A stretch of DNA of 64,000 nucleotides from Isoetes taiwanensis (GCA_021234155.1 JAJEKV010000062.1:4219025-4283024), one strand, 5' to 3'. Counted from the first letter of the stretch, positions 28,301 to 41,320 are shown. The notes: a model not told the origin generated them from the sequence alone. A program made the numbers and translations.

Positions 28301-30757
28301 CATCGCCAAATGTTTCAACAAATGTTGCCAGTCACACTGTGCCGCGGTTCTGCAACCATCAATAGACCGCTTCGCGCTGCTTGTCGCGGCGAACAATCGC
28401 GGGGAAACCTTCATTCTTCGAGGCCAGACTATTGCCGCGAAGCGAACAACGTCAATACAAGAGCGAACAGAGCCGCAGCGAAGATTATTCATCAACAGAA
28501 TCGAAGAAGAGGAAGATATGTCGGCCGACTCGCCGAGCGCTTACGCAGAGTGGGCAAGTCTTCGAAAGAAAGTCGGCAAAACTCAGAAATGTCTCGCCAG
28601 TATCACAAAGCTTCAGCTCCCATTATTGCCGCCGCCTGGGAGGTCGGTTCTGAATGCCTTTACTGGTCTCGGGTTACGATTTTACTTATCGCCCGGTTTA
28701 TTTCAGTGTTACGTTGTTTACCGGATATCTGCTTTTTGGCTGCTGTTATCGTGTATTATGGGAGGTGTATTAGCGCCGGTAAATAGTTTAATTTGTGAAA
28801 GAAGCTACAGCAGTCATACGCTGCTCAAATACCTTTGTCGCGAAGCTCGCTACTGAGTACTCACTGCAGGGCTGCTACTGTGAGCCTACCACGCGGGTGT
28901 TATCGCCGCCTTGCCCGCCGCTTACCGCTGATGTACGGTAGTATCGCTAGTTTCACTTCTCGCAGGCGGGTTAGCGAGTACGCACTTCAAAATTCTGCCA
29001 GCATGCTGGGCCAACACCGGCAGGTTATCCCGTGAATAGTAGCGGCATTCTGACGCCGATTTCGCCAGGCGTTTGCGCAAGCAGTAAAGATCGGCTAATA
29101 CAGCTTTATAGCCGCACGCGTATTGTAAGAGCTGGGCGGTAACTGTACCGTCTGGCTGTCATTTCGTTGGGGAACACTTCGCGAAATATTCAGTTTGCCG
29201 GGCCGGCAAATGGACGAGTTAGCAGTTTATCATTTTTGCGTAATTTTGTATTAACATATGCCGGTGTTGAGCGAATATAATGCCGCTTACAATGTTTGTT
29301 GATATAATAGGTCTCAACTTACGTCAACAAAACATACACGCAAGAGAACAAGTAAACCGTCCGATATGAATGGCTAGATGTTCATTCAGCGCTTATTAAC
29401 GCCAAAGAGGAAATACGCCGTAATACCTCTCGCCAGCGAACTTAGCCTCGAAGAATGGTGAGATCCCGCCCCTCAAAGGTTTGACAGTCGCCAGCAGAAG
29501 CACTTCCTGGGCACGCCACCGTCAATAGCACGCCGTAAAATCTTAGCGACGTTGAAGGAAAGCAGCAGAAGTGAGACGCGCCGGCCGGCCTCGTTTACTG
29601 CATTTCACTCAGGAAGGTTGAGCAGCCTGGGTCAGCGGGAAGGCGTAACGGGCAGGGCTGCAGAACACTTCGTACGGACTAAAGTGATGCACCGTGTCGT
29701 TGTGCTGTGGCATCTCGCCATCGGCACGCAGCGCTCGCGAATCGAATGCTTCCTGGGGAGAACAAAGTCAAAGACAGCGTAGGCATGTCGACGGTTTAGC
29801 GAGCGACTAATGTTTGGCGGCATGAAGCGACAAAGACAGCACTTCGGAAGTGAAATATCTTATTTCCAGCATCATGTTTCGCTGCGATGCCGTAAGCCCG
29901 CAGCCGCCATCCCCAGGGAATATGTCGCGCGAAGCGCAAAGTTTCCGGTCAGGAAATAACAAATTCGCAAATATACGTAGTGAATTATCGCATGCGCCGT
30001 ACTGCGAGAAGCAGTTGAATATCAGGGGTTTAATGGGTCAAGCCGCAGTGCGTCAGCCCGGGCATGTTATGCGCCGTTGACCAGGTTGCGTTGTAAGGGA
30101 ATGCACTGGTGCGTAGGCGCGTCAAAGAGCTTCAGCAGGCTGGTTTAGGGCAGCCAGCCAGTTCAGCCAGAGCCCTAAATCGAAATGTAAAGCAGTAGTT
30201 AGCTGTGCGTTCCTTCGCGACAAAGGTATGTCAGCCCAGCGGGGCAGCTGCTTATCTCTTGCAGGCCATGCCCGCTGAAAGAGACGCGATGCAGGCAGCT
30301 CAGCCGTGCAAAGCTTCCAAACAAAGGATTTTAACCGCTTCATTAAATGCTATGAAAGGCAAATATTGGGAGATCGATCATCTACCAGCATCTCAGGCGA
30401 AACAGCATTCTCACCAATAGATACAGCAGTCGCTATAAGGTGAGCCTTCACGTTGGGAAGGCTGCAGAAGTCTCGAGACGAGTAGCCATAATTCAGATTC
30501 CCCAGATGGTTCAAATGTTGAAGTTGAAATTCACTGTAGTTGTTCAGCAGCGGAGTAGCAGGTATCGCGTAAAGAGAATCAACTTAATATCGCATGCCGT
30601 GATTGCAATTGATGGGGGCGTAAGGGTATCGGCAAGTACGCGTATTTCCAACAAATATGGCCACATCTAGGTGACCTTTCATGCCTTCGACGCACGAGTT
30701 GAGATCGTAAAGAAGCTGTCTCTGGGCCATGCAAAGGTATGCCCCAAACAAATTGTC
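22376..30757 (-). other. Left-arm mirror of 30.86-41.55 kb
   Basis: Anchors at 22660-22790, 26450-26530, 27825-27900 and 29235-29370 reverse-complement right-arm positions around 41.1, 36.4, 34.6 and 32.7 kb. The G+C-rich frames around 25.6-26.1, 26.6-27.4 and 28.2-28.8 kb fall in this mirrored repetitive DNA and are not supported as genes. Confidence 0.7.
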
Positions 30758-30856
30758 CAAGTGCATCAAGAGTGAGCGCGGTACATCTTCTTTGTTTCTT
30801 TCCTCGACCTTCACCGGATTGAAGATGTATGCCACCCGCCACTCTTGATGCACTTG
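30758..30856. repeat. Fold point of the window-scale palindrome
   Basis: CAAGTGCATCAAGAGTG at 30758-30774 is exactly reverse-complemented by CACTCTTGATGCACTTG at 30840-30856. Inside them GCGGTACATCTTC (30778-30790) pairs imperfectly with GAAGATGTATGCC (30821-30833). The midpoint is 30,807. Pairing continues outward, imperfectly, for the whole window. Confidence 0.9.
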
Positions 30857-32640
30857 AACAGTCAGCTAGGAAGACATACACCTATGACTCCGAACAACTT
30901 TACCCGTGATTCAATGATCTTGCACGCTGGGAAGGTCACCTTCCGCTTCCACAATTCCGATAATGGCCTTAGCAGGTCGTCCAAGGTACCCGCATACCCA
31001 TGATCAAATCAGACTCTGCCAATACCCATTACTGGCCTCATCCGATTTTAACTGGTAAGCCCCATGTCAAGTTGATTCTTCTTACCCGCCACTTCATCAG
31101 CCCACTTACAAGACAACCGCCTTGGCTGACTTGTAGTGGCTTCAACTTCAACATTTGGAAATCCATCCCGGGATGCAAAGTTATGGCTACTCTGACCCAT
31201 CAGACTATAAAATGACTTGGCCTTGGCCTTCCTAATCGTGAAATTACCTTATACCGCTTGCTCAGATCTATTAAGTAAAGATATGACACTCACCCCTCAA
31301 TGTAGTCGCTGCCCTCGGCCAGTTGCTGGGCCGCAGTGTCCTAATCTCCTAAACTCGCTTAGCTACTGCATCATAACGTGAGGCGCCGCCCCAGGCGGCT
31401 CCGCCAGCACCAAGCAAAGTCGCTTTTCTATGCACTCCTCGCTCTTTTCCTGGCATGGCCTGCAAAAAGGATCAGATCACTTTGGAGTAGTTTGACTCCT
31501 CCTCGCTTGTCCTGAAGGACACCTCGCTTTTCTCCTTCGGCTGCTTCCCCCGGGTTGCTGCCTATATACTCTAAATACCCTGATCACGCCTCTAGGACTA
31601 TAGCTTCCGCTTGCCTTCCATTCCGAAATAACAAGGCCCCGCCTCGCCATTCTGAAAATCCCGCCTCGTGTGCTTATAGCCTGGACTGATAATCGCTCTT
31701 ATAGGGTTTATTGCCCCACAGCTTATGGATTTTCCCCATTCACCAATATAGCTTTCACCGCGATGCTTCTCACCCAAATTTTACACATACAAATTTCATG
31801 AATTCCTCCTCAGAGATATTTCGACCGATTTGTTTCCGTTGGAGCCTATAAAATCAGCCGAGATCATGTCGGACTTATGTTCCTCTGACGTAATGGCTTT
31901 GAAGGCCTTTGCTAACTCCCTAATCCTACAAGCATCCCCGCTTAAGCCATGTGCCTTTGTGAACTAACCCCTTCCACCAAATCAAGTATGGCCCCTTCCC
32001 AAGCTGGTCGCTGCCACTCTTCCTTTGTCTTTATCCTTCATGCCATAAGTACTGCCGCATCTCACTCATCTCGCAAGTGCCCATGCCTCTCAGCTTCTAA
32101 TCTCGACTGCTCTCCTCGAACCGCTCCAGCTCGCCCACGCCCAAAGCAAGGAATCTACCTTCTTCCTCGCAGTCGCAGGGCCCCGTGTCCCTTTGTCAGC
32201 CCATCCGGGGTGTAAGTCAGCCTCTTCCCTCTTCCGCTCCTTTGCCTTCCATCCGCTCGCCCCGCCCGCTTTTCCTCTTCCTGAGTCGAAACGAGTCCCA
32301 GCTTGAGCTCCAGGAATCGAAATGGGACTTCCTTCTCTTGCTCCTCTCATTCCTTCCGCTTCCGCTGAAGCCGGGATGCTTGTGGTATCTGGAGCATTGC
32401 CCACCAACCTCGCTTCCTCCTCGCCAGCGTGCTAATAGAGCCTTTATCCTGCTCAAGGTTGGGATATCTCCTCCCTCCGGGGTCAAGGGTCCCATTTCTT
32501 CACAAGTTCCTTGGCCGGGGTGGTCTCTGGCGCACTGCTTCTTCCCTAAGGTCCCCAAGGCTTGCCGGCCAGCCTCGGCCTAGGCCTCTAAACCCATTCA
32601 CAAGTAATTCATGGTTATATGGTTAGTTTTACTTGTTCTC
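30857..32640. other. Repetitive-looking DNA, no gene recognised
   Basis: The + strand is rich in pyrimidines and CCTCGCC-like runs, with no long conserved frame. Short open frames on both strands (for example 32185-32583) overlap each other and show compositional bias only. It may belong to a degenerate LTR retrotransposon on the minus strand, but I see no diagnostic domain. Confidence 0.4.
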
Positions 32641-32879
32641 TCTTGCATTATTTATGCTTTGCTGGTATGTTTGGGGATACAAAATATATCAACAAAACAT
32701 TTATAGAAAGCAAAAGAAATTATATTCATATCTTATAATATGTTAATACAAAATTACACTTCCGATCAAGATCAAGTAATCATTCCAAACCGTCAGCCTA
32801 AGAAGATGGGATTATCCTTCTAGAACTTTTTCACTTGGGCCGCTCCTAACAATGGCCCAAGTTCCTAAGGACATTGGTC

Positions 32880-35800
32880 AAGATCCACCTGTGAAAAGCT
32901 CTCTCGCCAAGTCTTCTATTCTCACGGCCGAGGTATAAGTCAGCCAAGCACGCCACTCGCTCACACCGTAAGGTATATGGCGGTCGGCGGCGCCGAGTGC
33001 TACCGCTTCTTCACCGATGGTATACTCGTTGAGGGGCAACCGCATGCCTACTAACTCAGAGTAATCACCGACACTTCTTCGCCTCAGTGAACTTACAGGA
33101 ATTACCGCTAATCTACCATCCATCAAAGGTGGGGAGGTACAACAAGAATGACCGTCGCTAAGCAGACTCCGGGCCTCGCCACCTCTGCATCCAAACCGTG
33201 GTCTCGCTAAGTGCTTCATCAACCTCCACCGTGGTGAGCTCCCCGTAGTCTCCGGACCGCGGCCGGGGTTCTCCCCAGGTCAATTCTCCTCTCCCCAAAG
33301 GCAAGAGCCACGCTGATGTTTGAGGTCGCCAGAGCTGGATCCCCATCTGCTCCTCGTGAAGCAAGAAACTCTCCGCTTGCAACTTGTTCTTCGCCTTGTC
33401 CATAATCAGCCTCGATGTCAGCCAGAGGCTCGATGCTCAGAGGTATTCTCCCGTAAGTGCTCTGGGCTTCCTTACTTGGAGGGGAAGTCGATAAAGTTCT
33501 CTGGACGATGAAGTCGCGTTTAAGTCCGCTCTTCTGAAAGGCTGGTGCAAAGAACTCTTCGTGCCCAGACTTTCCCCGCACTCCTGAGGTTTCGATGCCG
33601 CTAGGAGCGTAAACTCCTCACCTTCTCCGACAATGGGAGCTAGGCTTGTGATGCCTAACCCAAGGGGTGGTATGCGGATCGAGAGTTTGCCGCTTTCTTT
33701 CTCAAGACTTGCTACTCCCCGCTTGTCGCCAGCTTCCTCCTACCGGGTCGAGCCTCACATAGTCTTCCCCTTCTTCCTCGATTCCTCGCTGATCTGAAGT
33801 CTTCTTCCTTCCCTTCCCCGCCTCCTGCTCATACCGTGTGAGGAGCCATGGTTCCGCCGCTATGGCTAATGGGTCTGCGTCCAAGGGGAATGGAGGTTTC
33901 CCCACTGCAAGTTCTCGCATCTGGCAGGAGAAAGATTGCCGCGCAAGTTGTTGAAAGAGAAGTACTTGGTCCCATTGATAGTTAGGACCATTGGTTTCGT
34001 GTGCTACCAAGCATGGTTTGTTAGGTATTTCCATGGCGTTCGGGACGCCGCCTAATGTCACCGCAGTGGATTGTCTAGGAACAAGGGGGAGTCAGACTAG
34101 CTACTGTTCTACCCTAGCTTGGAGCTCGCATAAGACTCCTACCAGAAGTCGGGGTTATGTGCAAGGTTGCCCGACATCACCTCCCTTCCCGGTGATGTGG
34201 AAGATTTGGTCGACGCTTCTGGCCAAGAAGCATGAGCGCATACCAGAATTAATCTCATAAATCAGAGGTTGCCATTGTTAATTGCGTATGAGGGTAACAA
34301 ACGGGTTGCAAGAGCCGCCTGTGGAGTTGAGAAATCGGCTAGAAGGGCAGATGCATCGAAAGGTGCTATCCGGAGAAATGAGGGGTCTATTTATGTAAAA
34401 GGGGAAAACCCACTTTTGGGTGACTTTGGAAAATTCCTAGGTTGGGTAATTCTATTATCCGAGGTCAAAATGGGAATTTTGAAGACTAGATGAGATGTTT
34501 GAACAAGGCTAAATTACTAAAAAGATGCTATACAACAAAGTTGAGGATGATCCGACAAGTTCCCGTGAAGAATAGAGGAGGTCTCATACCATACCGCTTC
34601 AAAATCCAAAGTTTAGTTCTAATGCACTGCCGAAATGTGAGACATCACCCATTTGATCAAAATGCGGTCCAATTTGGGTAAACTAAGGGCGAAGGATGAT
34701 GGGCTCTTCAAATCGTATTTAATCGAATTCCCTTATTTAATATTCCATTTGGAGTCGCTTTGTCAAGTTTATGAGGTCTTCACAAATTACCGCTTCAAAA
34801 ACTAAAATTTAGGTTTTGGCGCACTGTGCAGCCGTGAGACATCACGCTGTCCGCAGAATTGTCCTATTTTAATTAGCCAAAACTTACTAACTTGCCCTAA
34901 TTAATTCCAGCCTATGCAATTAAGGTACACAAAATTGCTCTATATTACAAAATCTTCACTATTTACAAAAAAGGTTCTAAGGGCGCTTCTCCCTTTATAT
35001 ACTCAGCCAAGTAAGACTCATGTCTTGTCGCATTAGGTTATCCGCTATGCAGGAATAAAGGTAAGCCGTTGAATCTTCAAAATGTTGTGACTATTCTTGC
35101 CTCAAATGGGCTTCTTGCATTGCCAAGTAGCCAGCCATCCTGACTCTCAAGTTCTGGCCCCAGAGGGCCTCGCATCACTTCTCGAATCCAACTGGTTAAA
35201 GGGGCACGTGGAATTAGAGATCAGAGTTTCTCGGCTGAAGTGCCTAATCTCCTACAAAGGGCTTCCTCCTCTTACCTCCTCCTTCCTCACCAATCTTCTT
35301 CTTGGGTGGCGCTTTGGGGGTCTTGGCTTGCGGTGGCGCGCTTTGGGCGTTTGCCGCTGGTCGCCTCCTGGCGAAATCTCGACCCTCGCTTTCTCTTACA
35401 AGACTTGGCCGCATCGCTTCCACTTTCATATACTGCTCCTCATCTTCCTTTCAGATACGGACCCGTCTCGCGGACGAAGCTTCACCGCGGTGTCGTGGTC
35501 GCTTTCCTATCCCATGCCGGTACTCGGGGCTTCGTGACTTGATCTTGCCGCTGCTCGCGCCGTACTACCTGCTCGTCGCCTGGTGTTTAGAAGAGCTTCC
35601 ACCGCAGCATTAGGTTGAAGTCCTAATGCATGAAGCCGCCGAGGGGTTCCTGAGGTTCGTCGGGTCACGCCCCGGATGACGCATCTGGGGTTAGGGGCCT
35701 CTCCTCGTGGGCATTCTTCGCCTTTTCCTTTTGTGCTATCGAATTTAACTTCCCTTCGCCTTCTTTTCTCTTCGCTGCTTTCTGCCTTCTTCCTCCTTTT

Positions 35801-36175
35801 CCTCTTTTGTCTTCCTTCCTCTTCCTGGCTGCTCAGATTTGCAGGTAATGAACCTTCTAAGGTTCTGCTCGACGATGATATTGCACTGCCACCGCTCGCC
35901 GAGGATCTCCGTGGCCTTCGCACGGTCTTCTCGCTTTTCCGCCTCCCTGATCTCCCGCTTCTATTTTCATAAGCCTTTGTCTCCTCGGCCCATGGAGGTT
36001 GGTGATGTTGCTCGCCCTCGCCCACCGCCGCTGAAGACGCCGACGACGACGTGTTCGTTTCTTCGCCCGGCTTAATCCACCCCTCGCAGCCTCCCCGCCA
36101 AGACCGCCGGTCGATCTCACCGTGGGCCGGGGTGGTTCTCACGACACGCCTCCCTCGGGTCAGTCATTTGGTTCG
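32880..36175 (-). mobile_element. Degenerate minus-strand coding-like DNA, possibly retrotransposon gag
   Basis: Several minus-strand frames follow one another: 36142-35507 (211 codons, Ser/Arg/Glu-rich and charged), 34061-33702, 33581-33219 and 33222-32878. They are broken by stops and shifts. An ATGGCGAACC start lies near 36180. The charged, low-complexity composition would suit a degenerate gag polyprotein, but no zinc knuckle, protease or polymerase motif is visible. It could equally be non-coding repeat DNA. Confidence 0.25.
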
Positions 36176-36625
36176 CCATGCTACTGGGATCGTGAATCGC
36201 AAAGGTCAAAGATCTTCTAAGTGGGGAAGTATTTAATTTAGTCGAAACGAGAAAAAATGAGGGGGGTTTATATCTATTTATAGCTTGGGAAATTTTAGGC
36301 TCAAAGTCTGAAGGTTCTATTTAAATATGCCAAGGCACCTACTTAGTTAAAAATCTACACTTATTTCGACTTTTCTATTTATTATTCACGCTCATACCGC
36401 TTCAAAACCAAAGTTTAGTTTGCACTAAATGCAGCCTTGAGATCTCGCATATTGCTAGGTTATTTAGGTAATTTCAAAAACATGCTATTCTAATTAATTC
36501 CTACTTCTAGAACTAGCTTACCACATTACTTTCCTCAAATTCATCATGTTTTGCGTGGTTTCGATGTTCATACCATACCAAAAAACTAAAATTTAGTTCT
36601 CATGACCAAAGGAAGTCAGTGGAGA
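34588..36625 (+). repeat. Four copies of a short motif (TACCGCTTCAAAA...TTTAG)
   Basis: Copies start at about 34592, 34788, 36395 and 36571. Each pairs TACCGCTTCAAAA (or TACCATACCAAAAAA in the last copy) with an AAAGTTTAG- or AAATTTAG-type stretch, and the first three continue to a TGAGA motif. Spacing is about 197 bp in the first pair and 176 bp in the second, which suggests remnants of a tandem or LTR-internal repeat. I do not recognise the family. Confidence 0.6.
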
Positions 36626-36812
36626 CCACCCTCACTTGGAAAAATTTTGGGCTTATTCGCTTTTTAATCTTATCAAATTCCACCGCTTAATTGTTACTAG
36701 TTTAGCATAACTACAAAAATGAGAAAAAATTTCCTTTTTCCTAATTTTCGAGGCTCGAGGATCCTATCAAGTCGGCATTTCATCGAACATGGCCGGCTTT
36801 GGTCGAGCTCAT

Positions 36813-38240
36813 TGTGACGCCCCTACCGTAATGGGCTCACCGTGATACAAACAAAAGAGTTCTTCCCCCACACCAAACCCATGTCATAATGGTGCCCTCC
36901 ACATATCAATCGCGACCTCAGAACGGTCCCAAAGGGGAAGAGTGATAAAATATTCACCGCCTCCCCGTACTAATGAAGCCGCGAAGCGCAAACACAGCCA
37001 TGTCAAGACACAACAGGACTCCAAACCTACCCGTAAGGGTGTATCAACATCCCAGATGCATGACCGTTAGCACATCACATAGGGAATCCTACCCAAGGCC
37101 TTTAGATTGCGGGAGTGATCACTACTGGGCCTCCAGAGTTCATGGCATAATTCATGGCAATGGAGCTAATGGCATGAGAACACATGGCATAGGTCCACTC
37201 CATCCGCCTCCCAGGTAATACACTTTGCGAGTAGGGTCAAAAAGTGTTCGACCTCGATCAGACGGATGCATAAATGAAGGGTGGTCTCGGACTCATCCCT
37301 CCCAGCCCGATGGGGCAGACCAATTCTCCGCAGAGATCTACATGCCGACCTCAAGCAGGACTAGAGGACCACGCCTCGTGAGTCTCGGGACCGAACCCAT
37401 CGAAAGTGTACACCACTACCTGCAAGCCTATCTATGCCTCACCAAGACCTCAGGAGCCATTAGACCTAGCTCACCGTTCCCCGTAGGCTTTACACACCGT
37501 AGGGATCAGTTTCCAAGAGTCGACATGAACTCCTTCTTAGCTGGGCCCGGCCCCTTCACCCACAAACTGTGTGTGGTTCTAGACACAGCTCTAATCTACA
37601 AAGTGGTGCTAGAGAGGCTACCTAGGAGCATCAACTACAAGCCCTAGGGCCTCACCCCTTCCCAACAATACAAGGAGTTCCAAAGATACATCATCCATAT
37701 AAGACTGGTAAGAACCAAAGTTGTTCATCTAATCTAAATCATGGTTAGCCCTTGTTAGTGTCCCAGATCTAAGATCTAGATAGTTAGCCATGGCAACAAT
37801 AGTCTAAAACTTACCGGGTTCTATGACTAGAAGACGGCTGCTTTCATTAAATTGACCAAACACCGACCGTGGTGGTTCTCCTCCTCGACCGAAGTTCAAC
37901 CATCCCATGAGTCAACAATTCGTGGAAACCCCATGCATGCAATTCTCTTGGCAACGCTCGAGGTGGTTTTGGCTCCCCGGGCAGCCACAAAAACAAAGCT
38001 CTAAAAAACCCTAAGGACTAAAAAAAAAACTAGCAAGCTAGGGTTTTCCTACCCTAAATAGACATGGGTTTAGGGTTAGTTTCCAATTATCCCTTGGCAT
38101 GTATAATTGGAAAGGGCCCAATTTGCCATTAATGGCTAGGTGGCAAATGTGGCTCCATGGAAAAGTGTCTACATTAATGTGCATAAGTGCACATTAATAA
38201 CATGTGAACATACCTAGCAAGTTGCCCCTAGGGCTACTTA
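36813..38240 (+). mobile_element. Ty3/gypsy-like LTR sequence (tentative)
   Basis: The stretch opens TGTGACGCCCC, a common start of plant gypsy LTRs. It continues as non-coding DNA with features usual in such LTRs: CTCCTCGACC, AAAACCCTAAGG and CTAGGGTTTTCC near a poly-A run at about 38019-38028. I could not find the matching second LTR, a primer-binding site or the exact end, so the boundary is a guess. Confidence 0.4.
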
Positions 38241-41000
38241 CCCGCTATCCGTCGGGCGCATTATCGCCGCCTGAGTGGCTGTACGCTGCGGATTTCCAGG
38301 CAAGACAAAGATAATGCCTGACCGTGAGCACCGCGGGCCGGAAAATCAGCTACATTGGCCATCCACTCCACCCATTCTATTGATTGGCCTCAAATTTTGT
38401 TCCTCCGCCTCCTTCATGAAATGATCGTGATCCGCAAATTCTTCGGCCTTGAATCTACCATAGTGCCACCTACAGCCATCCTCCGTTATTGTCCCCTCGG
38501 TTCACCCACTCCATCCAAATACCTATGTCTCAAGCATCCACCAAACAGCCCTCCAATCCTACCCCTGACCAAACCTTCATGAAGAAACTTCACGCCTCCC
38601 TCCCTCCTCATCATGCTCAAAACCAAGAAATATATTGTGACCGCTCCTTTCCTCCATCAAACTTAATTCTCCAGCCTAATACATTTCTCAAAGGCCATAG
38701 CCTAATTCCATGAACCTGACCCTGATATCTACCGGCCCGTATAAACTCTTTATCAATACCAACAGATGTCCAAGCCATGCTCAAGCCAAGACTCTCTTTA
38801 AAATTTCCCCAAGGAAACGGAATTCAAGGTTACATGGAGAACACATAAGCACTTCATAGAGATTTCCGTGCCACCATCAAGATTCAATCTCTTCTTGAAG
38901 ATAGTTCCCAACAAAAAGCATGAGGCTCTTTTACGTGCCCTCAGGACTCTCTGGGTCAACAGAACATACTAGCCTCGCCACGGGATCAACAGCTCAAGCA
39001 TACTAACTATTCAAGAATTGTTGGCTACCAACAAGGATAAGGATAAACTCCTGCGCATAAGGATAAACCTTTGCAGACAAATGTTACCTGAAAGCTGTAA
39101 TTACAAACAACCAGCCCAAGACCTGGTGAGCGAATAAAGCGATCACTTCTCTCCTCGGCGACCAACTCCTTCCACGCCCAAGACCAGCCACGCCTTCGTG
39201 CTCAACTCGAAATCTGTTCTCAAGTGCCTTCATCTTCACGTGCCACCAATCGAAGTTCCAGATGATCACCCCGCCTTCACGACAAAAGATAATCAGATCC
39301 GGAAAGACCTGGGAGAACAACGGGCAAAGATGATGTTCAATCATAAAGACGCAAAATCAAATGAGGTATACATTGATCTTGCTCTGTGATTCCTAAAGAT
39401 GTTTCTACGCCCAGCTATCCGATTATGTGACAGCCCTACTCATCTTTCTTCCTCAAGTGGTATTCGCAAACACAAGCTTAAAGTGGAGCCCCCGGCAAAG
39501 GAGGGAGCAATGACCGCCATTCTTTCCACGCAGCGACAAAAGGGCCATCGTGTCTCTTAGTCTTTTGATCAACCTTAATCGGTATGGATCCCATTTTGTC
39601 ATCTTCTCCGTGTTGTTCGTACCCGCGGCCGGTATTTTCATGATTTTTATCCTGGCCGATACACATAAATTCTGAAGACGCCCATCGGATTTTTCAAGGC
39701 AACCCCTATGCTCATTGGTCGCTATTACAAAACACCAGATCTCCTGTGGATCCCGGGCCACTTCACACTCTTTGCACGGAAAGTACATGCCTCGAAGCTT
39801 GCTCATCACCTACCTCTATGGCAAGCCGAGACGGGCCAGTGCTAAGAATTTAGCTCATCTCGGTGATCTTCCACAGAATAAATTTACATGCAAGACTCCG
39901 GGTGGCTATACCACCCCGCCGTGCCTCTTTCTCTCGACAAAGCACTTCATACCCAGTTGCTAATCCTCCAGTTTATACTGCCGTCCTCGATTGGGACTGG
40001 AAACGCTTCGATGCGGACTTGCTCATGAATTCAGGAGCAGCTCAAGAACTCAATGCCAACCGCGATTGCTCAATCTCCATGCTTCTTTAGGGTACCATGT
40101 ATATCTCAACGCTTTTGGATTGGCGTTTCCTTTGGACTTAAAGTCATGGAAAGGCCATGTCACCGGACTCGTGCGCATTTCCACCGATCTTAGATGGGAT
40201 CCGCTTTGTCTGGACACGCCTAATTGGTAGAATGACGCCTACTGGGAGCACACTAAACATTCACATCCCTAATGAGCGCGTCATGCATCTACCCAAGCCG
40301 CTCGCCTTACCCTTCTGGCGCCGCCACCTCCCATCGCCATCCGCTCACCGCCAAGCCGTTTTGTGTCGCTTTAAAGCGCCTTTTTGTTGAGTTCGCCCCA
40401 CATCGCCCTATCTATTATTATTGCAACCCACGCCAGCCGTTTGGTACCTTCGTCTTCGACTTCATGGAATACCGCTTGTCCTCACAAGCACACCGCCCCT
40501 TTGAAGAGATGGTAATTCGGTTTCATTGATGCTCATCCAAAGAATCTGGCCTAAATACTCGCTTCCTCACGTACCCACAAGACCTTATTGCAACTATCAC
40601 CTCGCAACCGCCTCATACACGCAGATGACTTCTTGCTGTTTGCTGTTTCAACACTTCCCCTTTTCTCATCCCCGAAAGTGTCGCTTTGGTGGGGGAGTAA
40701 AGATCCCAGACGCCCCGGTACGTGACTATTCATGCACACCTCGGATCAGGTCAGAACAAGGAGCCACAAGCCGCCAAGGTCAGCCAAAAGCCCAGCCAGA
40801 AGACCAAGCAAAGGTAATTGCCAGCACCACGCTGGTAAGGCCACGCACGCTAAAAGAAGAGGCCGAGAATCGCATGTATGACTCCGCCAATGCCAACGTT
40901 GATTTCGTGCATTCTTCAAGAGGCACCGCCAAGATTCCTCAAGAAATCGCTCCTTCCGTGAGCCCAAGACCGGTGATCCGGCTGTGAGTGTCTATATCAC
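38241..41000 (+). other. Degenerate coding-like sequence, unidentified
   Basis: Several + frames of 60-153 codons occur, the longest at 40526-40987 (153 codons, with a Gln/Pro/Lys-rich middle). The stretches around 38560-38900 and 39860-40200 read like protein in shifting frames. This suggests a decayed transposon or gene copy. No domain is recognisable. Confidence 0.3.
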
Positions 41001-41320
41001 AGAGGCCATTGTACTATATATATGAGTAGAGCTAGCATTCGAAAAGTTTAGATGAGTTTTGGTTCTTTGTCTCATCATTTTCTCTCTCTCGACAAGTAGA
41101 GCCTTATGTATTCTCATTGATATCATGAGTTTCTTCACATTATTTGTGCTTCTCATGCCTTTTGTTTTTCCTTCTTGTTCTTTTGCAACTTCAAGGTGAC
41201 ACAAAATTTTCTCCCGCATTCTCCGCTTGATCCAAGGGTCCTCACAGAGGGTCAGCTCATGGGAGTTCCCCAACCTGCACTCCCAAACAATTTTAAGTGT
41301 GGGAATTTCTATGAAGCATA

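Larger units (their letters stand above)
1..30757 (-). repeat. Left arm: degraded reverse-complement copy of 30.86-64 kb and beyond
   Basis: Matches read by eye (left to right arm) are: 29235-29370 to 32630-32760; 27825-27900 to 34540-34620; 22660-22790 to 41040-41190; 22350-22390 to 41545-41600; 19240-19310 to 44920-45015; 14090-14260 to 50790-50965; 13885-14010 to 51079-51190; 12730-12855 to 52385-52500; 11140-11185 to 54465-54515; and the kinase exons. Order and reversed orientation hold throughout. Distances from the fold on the left are about 0.78-0.83 of those on the right. Damage is dense (substitutions, many small deletions, GCC/CGC-rich replacements) and no reading frame survives. 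Confidence 0.92.

Noticed and set aside
22858..28856. Several G+C-rich frames (for example 22858-23370, 28158-28856 and 28229-28786) that look bacterial in composition
   Set aside because: They sit in the corrupted arm opposite non-coding repeats of the right arm and overlap each other in different frames. The GCC/CGC enrichment runs through the whole arm and is not gene specific.
35507..36142. A 211-codon minus-strand frame as a host gene
   Set aside because: It is Arg/Ser/Glu-rich low complexity, overlaps other frames on both strands and lies amid repeats. I keep it only as possible retrotransposon gag remnant.
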